A stretch of DNA of 64,000 bases from CAYSLU01 sp964431965 (GCA_964431965.1 CAYSLU010000007.1:17642-81641), one strand, 5' to 3'. Counted from the stretch's first letter, positions 25,671-34,052 are shown. A program made the numbers and translations. Notes: generated from the sequence alone by a model not told the origin.

Positions 25671-26453
25671 CTACTCGACCTGGATGCCCGTCGTCTTCCC
25701 CTGCAGCGAATCCTTCACGCGGGGATACAGAATGATCCCCTCCATGATGTCCGAGCGGATGGGCATCAGGATCGTGTGCAGATGCATGAAGAAGCGGTCC
25801 ACGTTCGCAATGGCGCTCGGCGGCACGTACACCACATCCCCGCGGCCGAGAACCGGGTTCTGCCCCATGTCTCCCGCCTTGAGAAACCCATACAGGTCGT
25901 ACACCGTGAGATCGGATCCGCCGCCGGCCTTGGGGTGGATCAGCAGCACGGCCTTCGGGTTCGCGTCGCGCGTAAAGCCGCCCGCCTCGGCGATGGCAGA
26001 CGACAGATCCGTCTGATCCTTGGCGTAGACGATTCGCGGCTGGTTCACCTCGCCCAGCACGTGGATCTTCAGCCCGGCGATGTCCTCCACATTCACCGAA
26101 ACCCGCGGATTCGGGATGTAGCCGTTGCCGAGCTTGGACTCAAGCGCCTGGCGCAACTCGCCCAACGTGCAGCCCGCGGCTTTCACCTCGCCCACGAAGG
26201 GGAACGAGATCTCGCCGGAGGGCGGCACCAGGACCTTCTGCGAGAGATCGGCGTGATTGAAGACCAGAATCGTCAGCGTGTCCCCGGCGCCGACAACATA
26301 GCCGCCGGCCGGCGGCACGGCCGGCTTGGCGGGGGCGGGCGTCGCATTCTCCGCGACAGCCGGCCGGCCAGGCGCCTCGGTCCGGCAACCCGCCGCCGCC
26401 ACCAGCGCGCCAATCAGGACCAAACCGACCATGAACCTGCGGTAATCCACCAT
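25671..26453 (-). CDS. wza: Polysaccharide export outer-membrane lipoprotein (Wza-like)
   Basis: 260 aa. The ATG at 26453 (MVDYRRFM) has AAGAGG 6 nt upstream; another ATG five codons further up is possible. The signal peptide ends in a lipobox AAAGC, with Cys23 as lipidation site. Residues about 50-130 are the Poly_export domain (YVVGAGDTLTILVFNHADLS, then NPRVSVNV) and residues about 135-215 an SLBB domain (IHVLGEVNQPRIV). This is the channel that carries EPS across the outer membrane. First gene of the minus-strand EPS operon, with an AT-rich promoter region at 26541-26570. It is shorter than E. coli Wza (about 380 aa): there is only one SLBB domain and no C-terminal barrel helix is evident. 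Confidence 0.92.
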   Translation of the reverse strand: MVDYRRFMVGLVLIGALVAAAGCRTEAPGRPAVAENATPAPAKPAVPPAGGYVVGAGDTLTILVFNHADLSQKVLVPPSGEISFPFVGEVKAAGCTLGELRQALESKLGNGYIPNPRVSVNVEDIAGLKIHVLGEVNQPRIVYAKDQTDLSSAIAEAGGFTRDANPKAVLLIHPKAGGGSDLTVYDLYGFLKAGDMGQNPVLGRGDVVYVPPSAIANVDRFFMHLHTILMPIRSDIMEGIILYPRVKDSLQGKTTGIQVE

Positions 26454-26540
26454 GACGGACCTCTTCATCTTCGCCGATCAGCCCGGAATGAACGGCACCG
26501 CCTCAGCCGGCAGCGCGCCGCCCTGCCTAAACAAACCGTA

Positions 26541-26570
26541 ATTATTTCACACTGCAACTCAGCGGAACAA
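26541..26570 (-). promoter_or_regulatory. Putative promoter of the EPS operon (wza-wzc onwards)
   Basis: The minus strand reads TTGTTC, 18 nt, AATAAT, in the only AT-rich stretch of this area. Transcription would begin near 26534, 80 nt before the wza start. The gap 26454-26734 otherwise holds the dispersed repeat (26616-26723) and no gene. Confidence 0.45.
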
Positions 26571-26615
26571 GGACAATTGCGGCCTCCGCGGCAAGGCGTT
26601 CCGTGAAGGGTGGCT

Positions 26616-26723
26616 CGGAACGGCGGAGACCGCCGTCTCCACGGGACGAAGCGAAGCGGGTTCCTTGGAGCCAGCCGTCCCCGGCCGGTTCGGGCTCCGT
26701 CCCCCTCCCGTCACGCCCATTGC
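26616..26723. repeat. Dispersed REP/BIME-like repeat, copy A
   Basis: 108 bp that reappears, inverted, at 53745-53854 with only a few base changes, mostly near one end. It has two imperfect hairpins. One is bounded by GGAGCC...GGCTCC around an inner CCGGCC/GGCCGG. The other is ACGGCGG-tct-CCGCCGT. They are separated by a conserved spacer of about 28 bp containing GGTTCC and GCGAAGCGGG. It is intergenic, between the EPS promoter and a GT39 gene. Confidence 0.75.
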
Positions 26724-26734
26724 CCTCCGCGGCC

Positions 26735-28108
26735 TCATGACGCGCCGGCCGCCATTCTCCGCCGGGCGCGAATCCAGCGCCAACACCCGCACACCGCACA
26801 GGCAGCGAACACGGCCAGGTAGGCGTCCAGCGGCTTCCGGTGGCGCGACACGGTGATGAACAGCGAGTAGCTGGCCGTGAACTCCAGAAACAGCAGGTAG
26901 AGCAGCCACAGATCCCGCCAGCGGCTGACCGAGCAGATCAGCCCGACCACCGCCAGCACCAGCAGCGGGCCGTAGCTCAACGTGTACGCCAGATTCTTTA
27001 CCACCCCCTCGGCGGGGGGCGACTTGAATATGCTCCAATAGTTGACCACCTTGATCGCCAGCAGTCGGGCGAACATCCCGGGATGCTCGCGAACATAGGT
27101 CTTCCCCTCCCCGTAGAACCACTGATCCATGGCCGTCTCCGACAGCCCGGCAAACTCGGGCGCCCGCCCCTGAAGCCATCGGCTCAGCTCGCCGTCCGCC
27201 TCGCCGCCGGCCGAAATGGCCTTCAGCGTCACGGGCGAGTTGCCGAGCAGGAAGTTCCACCCCCCGTACGTACTCATGAGCGGCCGGCCATGAATCCCGT
27301 AGTTGCGGGCCAGCCACGGCGTCAAGACGGCAAACAGAGCCACCCCCATGAGGGCCGCGGCGACCGCGCGTCGGGCCAGGGCGCCCCGCCGGGCAACCAT
27401 CACGTAGAGCATCGCCACGGGCACAAACGTGACGAACAGCGATCGACACAACACCGCCAGGCCGGCCAGCACGCCGGCCGCCACCCCGCCCCATGCGGAC
27501 GGTCGATCCGCCAACTTCATCGCAGCCAGAATGAACCCTGCCAGCAGCGCCTCAAACAGGGGGGTATCGAACACCCGCAGGTCGTGATAGAGCCCGTATG
27601 GATAGACAGCCAGGATGGCCGCGGCGACCAGCCCCGTCTGCCGGTCAAATGTCCGCGCCGCTACGAGATACAGGAGCCAGACCACAATCGTGCTCAGGAT
27701 GGCCTGCAGAAGCACGTGGACGGCCACGCTCGCCCCGAGGCATCTGTAGACGAGAGACAGCAGGCAGGGATAGAGCGGCGAACGGTGCGAGTACATGCGC
27801 GAGTCCGCCGACAGAAGGCCGCCAAGCCCCTCCAGAAAGCCCCCCTGCACACTGTAGCCGTGCCCGGCCGCCAGATTCTGCGCAATCTGGACGTACTGGT
27901 AGTCCGCATCCCGCCAGTAGGCAGCGGGCGAACGGGCCAGAAAGAGACCCGCACCCAGACGGATGCCCAGCGCCAAAACCATGATGCCGGCCAGCGCCCA
28001 GGACGGCCGTCGCCGCGCGTGCTCGTCCCGCGGATTGGCCGGCCGACCCGCCACGGCATCCCGATCCCGAGCGGGTGCCCCGCCCCGCGCCCCGTCACCG
28101 CTGCTCAT
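26735..28108 (-). CDS. GT39-type membrane glycosyltransferase, third copy
   Basis: 457 aa, polytopic. The ATG at 28108 is chosen because GAGG lies 9 nt upstream; an ATG at 28117 is too close to that site. Residues 1-40 are a charged, Arg/Pro/Ala-rich cytoplasmic tail, longer than in the other two copies. The signature region is YWRDADYQYVQIAQNLAAGHGYSVQGG, followed by SHRSPLYPCLLSLVYRCLG. Family and role are as for the paralogues at 13970 and 15336: transfer from a polyprenyl-phosphate sugar on the periplasmic side. The gene overlaps the end of the flavoprotein gene by 14 bp, so the two are co-transcribed. Confidence 0.8.
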   Translation of the reverse strand: MSSGDGARGGAPARDRDAVAGRPANPRDEHARRRPSWALAGIMVLALGIRLGAGLFLARSPAAYWRDADYQYVQIAQNLAAGHGYSVQGGFLEGLGGLLSADSRMYSHRSPLYPCLLSLVYRCLGASVAVHVLLQAILSTIVVWLLYLVAARTFDRQTGLVAAAILAVYPYGLYHDLRVFDTPLFEALLAGFILAAMKLADRPSAWGGVAAGVLAGLAVLCRSLFVTFVPVAMLYVMVARRGALARRAVAAALMGVALFAVLTPWLARNYGIHGRPLMSTYGGWNFLLGNSPVTLKAISAGGEADGELSRWLQGRAPEFAGLSETAMDQWFYGEGKTYVREHPGMFARLLAIKVVNYWSIFKSPPAEGVVKNLAYTLSYGPLLVLAVVGLICSVSRWRDLWLLYLLFLEFTASYSLFITVSRHRKPLDAYLAVFAACAVCGCWRWIRARRRMAAGAS

Positions 28109-29594
28109 GGTACTCATCCTCGGCGTTCACCTGCCAGATGGCGTCCTTCGCCGAAACGCCCGCGGCGATATTGTCCACGGCGACCATGCCAGTCAGCATG
28201 GAATGGTCCTGGTTGTTGTACCGGTGCATTCCGTTCCGGCCGATCAGGTAGAGGTTCGGAATCGCGTCCAGATACGCCCGGACCTCGCCGATCCGATGAT
28301 ACGTCCCGAAATAGGCGGGATAGGCCTTCGGAACCCGGACAACCGTGCCGTCGAGAATGTCCGCCGGGGCGCAGAGCCCGACTTCCGCCAGCTCGGTGGC
28401 CGCGAGGTCGAGGATCTGCCGGTCGGTCTGCCCCCAGAACGTGTCGCCCTCGCCGCAGAAATACTCCAGTCCGAGCCACGCCGTGTCAGGATCGCGCACG
28501 AGATAGGGGCTCCAGTTGTTGAAGATCTGGATGCGACCCATGCGGACATGCGGTTCCTGTACGTAGATCCAGTTGTCGGTGATCCGCTCGCGATCGCCGC
28601 CCGGCAGCGACGCGAGCCGGCGCAGCAGAACGCCCGCCGTCAGGAAACTGCGATACATCAGCCCCCGGCTCGTCTCTCGGACCGCCGCCGGGACCGCATC
28701 GCCGAGGCAGGTCACCAGCTCCGAGATGGGCATCGTCGAGAAGCAGAAGTCGGCGGACAGGCGCTCGACGGCGCCCTCCGGGCCGGCCGCGTCCACCGCC
28801 ATCACCCGGCCGCCATCGAGACAGACCCCCACGACTCGATGACGGCGGCGCACCTCGCCGCCCGCCTGCTGAATCCGCTGCTCCACCGCCTCCCACAGCT
28901 GGCCCGGCCCGTACTTCGGATACAGAAACCGCTCGATCAGCGATGTCTCGGTTCCCTTCTGCGCCAGCGACGTGTCCCGCGCAAACAGCTTCGCCACCGC
29001 GTTTCGCACGGCACCCGACAGCGACAGCCCCTTGATCCGCTGCGCGCCCCACTCGGCGCTGATCTCGCGGCAGGGAACGCCCCACACCTTCTCGGTGTAG
29101 CTCTCAAAGAACGTCCGGTACAGCTCGCCCCCGAATCGGTTGACCAGAAAATCCTCGAGCGTGCGCTCGGGGCGGCGCTGGGTGACGCGGCTCTTCAGGT
29201 AGCTCGCGCCGATCCGGGCCGTCCGAATCATGCCCAGATTGGCCAGCGTCGAGCCGCTGAGCCGGATCGGATAATCGTAGAACCGCCCGCCGTAGAGGAT
29301 CCGCGACCGGCGATCGCGGACCAGCATCACGTCGTCGCGCCGGGTCTCCTCTCCTGGGCCGGCAATCGGAAGGATGTCAGCCCACCACTTCATCACGCGA
29401 TCGGACTTTGAAAAGAAGCGGTGCCCGCCAAGGTCCATCCGGTTGCCCTTGTAGACAACCGTTCGCGAAATGCCGCCGACGTAATCGCCCAGCTCCAGCA
29501 CGATCGGCCGGATGTCCGTGCGCTTGAGCAGTTCGTAGGCAGCCGTCAGGCCCGCAGGCCCGGCGCCGATGATAATTGCGGTTCTATTGGCCAT
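28095..29594 (-). CDS. FAD-dependent NAD(P)-binding oxidoreductase, UDP-galactopyranose-mutase-like
   Basis: 499 aa. It begins MANRTAIIIGAGPAGLTAAYELLKRT, the dinucleotide-binding GxGxxG motif. The upstream open frame lacks support. Motifs seen are ELGDYVGGISRTV (GGxxRT), DLGGHRFFSKSDRV, and near the end LYLIGRNGMHRYNNQDHSMLTGMVAVDNI, a flavin-binding C-terminal motif characteristic of the protoporphyrinogen-oxidase/UGM-like family. These proteins occur beside GT2 genes in polysaccharide loci and may isomerise or oxidise a nucleotide or lipid-linked sugar. The Arg residues of true UGM cannot be assigned with confidence. Coupled to the GT39 gene downstream. Confidence 0.8.
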   Translation of the reverse strand: MANRTAIIIGAGPAGLTAAYELLKRTDIRPIVLELGDYVGGISRTVVYKGNRMDLGGHRFFSKSDRVMKWWADILPIAGPGEETRRDDVMLVRDRRSRILYGGRFYDYPIRLSGSTLANLGMIRTARIGASYLKSRVTQRRPERTLEDFLVNRFGGELYRTFFESYTEKVWGVPCREISAEWGAQRIKGLSLSGAVRNAVAKLFARDTSLAQKGTETSLIERFLYPKYGPGQLWEAVEQRIQQAGGEVRRRHRVVGVCLDGGRVMAVDAAGPEGAVERLSADFCFSTMPISELVTCLGDAVPAAVRETSRGLMYRSFLTAGVLLRRLASLPGGDRERITDNWIYVQEPHVRMGRIQIFNNWSPYLVRDPDTAWLGLEYFCGEGDTFWGQTDRQILDLAATELAEVGLCAPADILDGTVVRVPKAYPAYFGTYHRIGEVRAYLDAIPNLYLIGRNGMHRYNNQDHSMLTGMVAVDNIAAGVSAKDAIWQVNAEDEYHEQR

Positions 29595-29810
29595 CGCTCT
29601 GTGTTCCAGCCGCCGCGCCGCGCCCCCACGCATCGGGACGCACGGCGCAAAGATTAGCCAAGCCGGCCGCAACTTGAAAGCTGAAGCTGGGCGAAACCGT
29701 CCGACGCCGAAAGCGCGCGATCCTCGTCGGCGCCCGGAAGGCCCGCCGGGCGGGCGGCCACCATTCGGCTTGTGGCCGAGCCTATCGTCGGGTATTTTCC
29801 GTCCGCGCAC

Positions 29811-30587
29811 ATGGTCAGCACCCCACAGAACCCGACGGACGGCACCCCATTCCTGTCCATCGTCATTCCGGCCTACAACGAGGCGGGCCGGATCGAGGCC
29901 ACGCTTCGCCGCGTGCAGGAATACGTTCGCCGCCAGCCGTATACGACCGAAATACTGGTGGCCGACGATGGCAGCACCGACCGGACGCCGGACATCGTCG
30001 CCGCCTGCGCGACCGCCGACGCGCCCGTCCGCTTGCTCCGGCACACCCCCAACCGGGGCAAGGGCTTCGCCGTCCGCAGCGGCATGGCGCAGGCGCGAGG
30101 GGCGCTCGTCCTGTTCTCGGACGCCGACCTGTCCGCGCCCATCGAGGAAGTCGAAAAGCTGTTGCCCGGGTTCGACCAGGGGTTCGACGTCATCATCGGG
30201 TCCCGCTCGGTCGAGGGGGCTCAGGTCACGTCCCACCAGCCCCGCTACCGGGAGATCATGGGCCGCGTGTTCAACCGGCTGGTCCGATTCCTGACCGTGC
30301 GCGGGCTCATCGACACGCAGTGCGGCTTCAAGTGCTTCAGGCGGGAGATCATCCCCGACATCTTCTCCCGCCAGACGCTCGACGGGTTCTGCTTCGACGT
30401 GGAGATCCTCTATATCGCAGACCGGCTCGGCTACCGCATCCGGGAAGTGCCGGTCCGGTGGGCGCACTCCCCTCAGACCACGGTGCGGCCGCTCGTGGAC
30501 TCGTGGGGTATGCTGATCGACCTCATCCGCATCCGCTGGCGCCACCGCGGGCTCCAGCAGGCCGACGCCCGTCAGCCCGCACGGTAG
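29811..30587 (+). CDS. Glycosyltransferase family 2 (Alg5/DPM-like)
   Basis: 258 aa. I chose the ATG at 29811 (MVSTPQNPTDGTPFLSIVIPAYNE). A GTG at 29772 is upstream, but a TATCGT hexamer like the -10 elements of two nearby genes lies inside it, at 29783-29788. GT-A motifs: VIPAYNEAGR, DDGSTDRTP, LFSDADLSAP (DxD) and CGFKCFRRE. The family transfers sugar from a nucleotide donor to polyprenyl phosphate. The gene is alone on the plus strand within a minus-strand locus and overlaps the next gene tail to tail by 16 bp. It shares sequence style with the GT2 at 31690. Confidence 0.87.
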   Translation: MVSTPQNPTDGTPFLSIVIPAYNEAGRIEATLRRVQEYVRRQPYTTEILVADDGSTDRTPDIVAACATADAPVRLLRHTPNRGKGFAVRSGMAQARGALVLFSDADLSAPIEEVEKLLPGFDQGFDVIIGSRSVEGAQVTSHQPRYREIMGRVFNRLVRFLTVRGLIDTQCGFKCFRREIIPDIFSRQTLDGFCFDVEILYIADRLGYRIREVPVRWAHSPQTTVRPLVDSWGMLIDLIRIRWRHRGLQQADARQPAR

Positions 30588-31663
30588 GCGCGCTCGGTCT
30601 GCTCCGCGATCGCGGCCCACGAATGGCGCGCCGCCGCGGCCCGGGCCGCCTCGCTCATCGCCGCGCGGAGCCGATCGTCGGCCAGGATCCGAACGATCGC
30701 AGCGGCAAGCGCATCCGCGTCGCCCGGCGGCACGACGAGCCCCGTGCGGCCATCCTCGACCACCTCGGAAAGCCCGCTGACCGCGGTCGACACCACCGGC
30801 TTGCCGAACGCATAGGCCGACAGGATGATGCCGCTGTTCCACGCCCGCTCGTACGGAAGAACCAGCAGATCCGCCCATCCCAACACGCTGGAGATCATCT
30901 CCAGCGGCACGTAGTCCGGGCGGAAGGAGATCGCATCCGCAAGCCCGAGCCGCGCGATCTCCGCCCGGTACGGAGCCACGTCCTCGAAGGGGCGGCCCAT
31001 GACCGCCAGAACCGCATCGGGCACCTCGTCGCGGACGCGGCGAAAAGCGCGGATCAGGGTCATCAACCCTTTGCGCGGCTCGATGTTCCCGAAGAAGAGC
31101 ACCCGCCGCCGGCCGGCCGGCACCCCTGCCAGCTCCTGCGCGGGGACGTCCCGAACAAAAGCCACCAGGTCCCCCACGGGCACAAAGCTGATGCGCCCCG
31201 GATCGCCGCCGAACCCCTCGACGATCTCCTCCTTGTTCCGCTCCGCGTTGACAAGAACATGATCCATCCCGCGGTAGATCCGGCGCAGCACCCACGGGTG
31301 GTACGGCCGCTTCTTCTTGGAGAAGACGTCGTGAGCGGTGTAGACAAACCGGCACCGGGCAAACGGGCGCAGCATCCGCCAGATGGCGTAGTAGCTGCCG
31401 GGATGAACGGCCCCCTCGATGTGCACCACGTCAGGCCCGAACCGAGCCGTGAAGGCAAGCAGGCGCAGCAGGCGCAGCGGGCGGGGGACGAAGCGGTCGA
31501 ACACCTCGATGGCGCGGTATGCGCGCGGAAACCGGGCCGTCTCGCATCCGATGCCGGTGGCCAGAACCACCACATGCCCCCGGGCCGCCAGACCGTTGGC
31601 CAGATTGTGCGCGTGCTGGCAGATCCCGCCGCGCCCGCCCGGTTCGACCATCAGGATTCTCAT
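30572..31663 (-). CDS. Glycosyltransferase family 4
   Basis: 363 aa. The ATG at 31663 starts MRILMVEPGGRGGICQHAHNLANGL, giving a normal GT4 N-terminus; the frame extends 19 codons upstream. GT-B landmarks: VVHIEGAVHPGSYYA, FFGNIEPRKGLMTLI and the EX7E-like YERAWNSGIILSAYAFGKPVVST (a Glu is kept at the first position only, the second replaced by Leu/Ser). It is probably a cytoplasmic transferase adding a hexose to the lipid-linked repeat unit. It lies 26 bp after the GT2 gene at 31690 on the same strand. The altered EX7E motif is worth checking. Confidence 0.82.
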   Translation of the reverse strand: MRILMVEPGGRGGICQHAHNLANGLAARGHVVVLATGIGCETARFPRAYRAIEVFDRFVPRPLRLLRLLAFTARFGPDVVHIEGAVHPGSYYAIWRMLRPFARCRFVYTAHDVFSKKKRPYHPWVLRRIYRGMDHVLVNAERNKEEIVEGFGGDPGRISFVPVGDLVAFVRDVPAQELAGVPAGRRRVLFFGNIEPRKGLMTLIRAFRRVRDEVPDAVLAVMGRPFEDVAPYRAEIARLGLADAISFRPDYVPLEMISSVLGWADLLVLPYERAWNSGIILSAYAFGKPVVSTAVSGLSEVVEDGRTGLVVPPGDADALAAAIVRILADDRLRAAMSEAARAAAARHSWAAIAEQTERAYRAG

Positions 31664-31689
31664 GCGGGTGGGCGGCTCCGAGGCGGCGA

Positions 31690-32382
31690 TCACGCGAAGC
31701 GGTACTTCAGGATGCACCACATGGCCCGAACGCCGTCACGCCACGTGATCTTCTTGCCTTCTTCGTAGGTGCGTCCGTGGTAGGAAACCGGCACCTCATA
31801 GACACGCCATCGTCCGCGTGCGACCTTGGCTGTGATCTCGATCTCAAAGCCGAACCGGTCTTCCAGGAGGCTGATGCCCTGCAGCACCTCCCGGCGGAAC
31901 ACCTTGTAGCACACCTCGACGTCCGTGAAGTTCATGTTGGTCAGCATGTTCGAGAACATCGTGATCAGCCGGTTGCCCACCTGATGCCAGAAGAAGAGCA
32001 CCCGATGCGCTCCGCCTCCGAGGAAGCGCGATCCATACACGACGTCCGCGTGCCCTTCCAGGATCGGCGCGAGCAGCGCCCGGTAGTCCCCGGGATCGTA
32101 TTCGAGGTCGGCATCCTGAATCAGCACCAGGTCGCCCGTCGCGGCGGCAAACCCGCTGCGGAGTGCGGCGCCCTTCCCTTGATTCCGCTCGTGGTACACG
32201 AACTTCCAGTCCGGACGCCGGGCGGACCACTCCTTCAGGACGTCGGCCGAAGCGTCCTGCGAGCAGTCGTCAACCAGCACAAGCTCCTTCTCCAAGCCAA
32301 CATCGACAGCCTCGACCCGGCGGATGATCTCATCCAGAGTGGCGACCTCGTTGAACACCGGAATGACCACAGACAGCTTCAT
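31690..32382 (-). CDS. Glycosyltransferase family 2 (DPM1-like)
   Basis: 230 aa. The ATG at 32382 starts MKLSVVIPVFNEVATLDEII. Motifs: VDDCSQDASADVL, IQDADLEYDPGDYRAL (DAD metal site) and YGSRFLGGG. C-terminal GRTYEEGKKITWRDGVRAMWCILKYRF is typical of the DPM1-like bacterial polyprenyl-phosphate glycosyltransferases. It would load a lipid carrier for the GT39 enzymes. Divergent from ompA across a gap holding promoters for both directions. Confidence 0.88.
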   Translation of the reverse strand: MKLSVVIPVFNEVATLDEIIRRVEAVDVGLEKELVLVDDCSQDASADVLKEWSARRPDWKFVYHERNQGKGAALRSGFAAATGDLVLIQDADLEYDPGDYRALLAPILEGHADVVYGSRFLGGGAHRVLFFWHQVGNRLITMFSNMLTNMNFTDVEVCYKVFRREVLQGISLLEDRFGFEIEITAKVARGRWRVYEVPVSYHGRTYEEGKKITWRDGVRAMWCILKYRFA

Positions 32383-32395
32383 CGTTTGCGGGGTG

Positions 32396-32424
32396 TTTCT
32401 ACTGGATTGCCGGCGCAGCCGCAA
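32396..32424 (-). promoter_or_regulatory. Putative promoter for GT2-GT4 pair
   Basis: On the minus strand: TTGCGG, 17 nt, TAGAAA. It is back to back with the ompA promoter and about 14 nt from the GT2 start codon. Confidence 0.35.
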
Positions 32425-32459
32425 GCCCCGTTTTCATCGGCGGACAGGCCGTTTTCTGA

Positions 32460-32487
32460 TTGCCAACCCCCGTCGTTCTGCTATCGT
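32460..32487 (+). promoter_or_regulatory. Putative sigma-70 promoter of ompA
   Basis: TTGCCA, 16 nt, TATCGT, about 48 nt before the ATG at 32536. The GGAGG ribosome site lies at 32526-32530. Confidence 0.5.
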
Positions 32488-32535
32488 ACGCCGCCGGAAG
32501 CCTAAAACGATTTTCCGGCATACACGGAGGTCCAG

Positions 32536-33918
32536 ATGCAGAAGTTCAGGTGGTCGGTGTTCGCGTTCGCCGCGGTCGTCGCGCTCGCACTCGGGCTGTT
32601 CCCAACGGCCGCTCGCGGCGCCGTCGTCGAAACGGGCAACGAGGCCCCGTGGAACCTGAGCCTCGGGGGAGGCTTGATCAGCTTCGAGGGCGACGAGGAA
32701 CTCAAGGATGGGTTCATCTCGGCGTTCAACCTCGGCTACGACTTCAACGAGCGGTGGACCATCGAGGGCGTGTTCTATTTCTCCCCGAAGCTCGACGCCA
32801 ACACGGTCACCGACAGCCAGGGCAACCCCCGGCTTGGCCTCGGCGGCGATAACCCCGCCTCCGACACCTACCTGCTCGGAGCGGCCGTGGACGGGCTCTG
32901 GCACTTCACGCGCTGGCAGAGACTGGACCCCTACCTGGCGCTCGGCTTCGGCGGCTTCTTCTACGGCGAAGAGCTGGCGAACGGCGACAAGACGGAAGCA
33001 GCCATCCGCGGCGGCTTCGGTGTCATGTACCACTTCAACGACGAATGGGCCCTCCGGGCCGATTTCCGCGGCATGCTCGCCGGACAGGACAGCGAAGCGA
33101 ACAGCATCGTCACCGCCGGCTTGGTCTGGACGCCCGGCGCGCACGTCCCGCCGAGCTACCGCGTGACCGGCGGACCGCTCGATACCGACGGCGAAGGACT
33201 GCCCGATGAGGAGGAAGCCCGCATCGGCACCGATCCGCGCGACAAGGACACCGACCACGACGGGCTCACGGACTTCGAGGAAGTGAAGAAGTACGGGACC
33301 GACCCGCTCAACAGCGACACTGACTACGACGGGCTGAAAGACGGGCCCGAAGTCTACACGTACAAGACGAACCCGCTGAAGGCCGACACGGATGACGGCG
33401 GCGTGGCGGACGGGCATGAAGTCCTCGAGGACGACACCAACCCGCTCAACGGCAAGGACGACCTCATCCTGTTCACGCTCTACCTCAAATTCGACTACGA
33501 CAAGGCCGTGATCAAGCCCGAGTACTTCGACGACGTCGACGTGATCGGCAAGACGCTGGCCCGCGACCCCGGCGCGACGGCGAAGCTCGAGGGTCACGCG
33601 GACAAGCTCAAGAAGTCCTCGAAGATCTATAACCAGAAGCTCTCCGAGCGTCGCGCTCAGGCGGTGCTCGATTACCTGGCCGACAAGAGCAAGATCGGAC
33701 GCAGCCGCATGACCGCCTCCGGATACGGCTTCAGCCGCCCGAAGGCCGAAAACGATCCCGTGAACGGCAACCCCGTGAACCGGCGCGTTGAGGTCTACAT
33801 CCGGCCATCCGGCCACGTGAAGGCGACCGAGGATATCGTGTCCGGCGCCGTGCAGCTGTCCCCTAACGTCGAGCTCTCGGGTGGCGGCTCGACGAACAGC
33901 ACCGCGATCATCAAGTAG
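32536..33918 (+). CDS. ompA: OmpA-family outer-membrane protein with Ca2+-binding TSP3-like repeats
   Basis: 460 aa with a signal peptide (cleaved near AARGA). Residues about 30-205 look like a small beta-barrel: alternating aromatic strands such as WTIEGVFYFSPKLDAN and YLALGFGGFFYG. Residues about 215-310 carry four acidic calcium-binding repeats (DTDGEGLPDEEE, DTDHDGLTDFEE, DTDYDGLKDGPE, DTDDGGVADGHE) of the thrombospondin type 3 kind. Residues about 320-430 are the peptidoglycan-binding OmpA domain, including LYLKFDYDKAVI, KLEGHADK, and SERRAQAVLDYL, ending NRRVEVYI. The protein anchors the outer membrane to the cell wall. The Ca2+ repeats would be a rigid linker. Followed by a strong terminator. 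Confidence 0.88.
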   Translation: MQKFRWSVFAFAAVVALALGLFPTAARGAVVETGNEAPWNLSLGGGLISFEGDEELKDGFISAFNLGYDFNERWTIEGVFYFSPKLDANTVTDSQGNPRLGLGGDNPASDTYLLGAAVDGLWHFTRWQRLDPYLALGFGGFFYGEELANGDKTEAAIRGGFGVMYHFNDEWALRADFRGMLAGQDSEANSIVTAGLVWTPGAHVPPSYRVTGGPLDTDGEGLPDEEEARIGTDPRDKDTDHDGLTDFEEVKKYGTDPLNSDTDYDGLKDGPEVYTYKTNPLKADTDDGGVADGHEVLEDDTNPLNGKDDLILFTLYLKFDYDKAVIKPEYFDDVDVIGKTLARDPGATAKLEGHADKLKKSSKIYNQKLSERRAQAVLDYLADKSKIGRSRMTASGYGFSRPKAENDPVNGNPVNRRVEVYIRPSGHVKATEDIVSGAVQLSPNVELSGGGSTNSTAIIK

Positions 33919-33932
33919 CAACGAAGGGGAAA

Positions 33933-33952
33933 CCCGGAGCCCGGGCTCCGGG
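33933..33952. repeat. Perfect 20-bp palindrome downstream of ompA
   Basis: The stretch reads CCCGGAGCCC followed by its exact reverse complement. Without a T-run it may be an mRNA 3'-end stabilising hairpin or a first arm of a tandem terminator. Confidence 0.6.
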
Positions 33953-33957
33953 GGAAG

Positions 33958-34010
33958 CGATCGGCGGTCCGCGGCACGCCACACGGGTGCTCGGACCGCC
34001 GATTCGTTTT
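33958..34010 (+). terminator. Intrinsic terminator after ompA
   Basis: A perfect 12-bp stem (33960-33971 paired with 33992-34003, ATCGGCGGTCCG with its complement) with a 20-nt loop is followed by TTCGTTTT. It lies 43-92 bp after the ompA stop and separates it from the next gene. Confidence 0.65.
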
Positions 34011-34052
34011 CGGGAGGATCAGGCGAGCACGACGGTCGGACGGGATTGCGCC

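Noticed and set aside
29595..31355. Extension of the flavoprotein frame far upstream of 29594
   Set aside because: The family start (GxGxxG within the first residues) fits 29594; the upstream part overlaps the GT2 and GT4 genes in antisense and has no similarity to anything.
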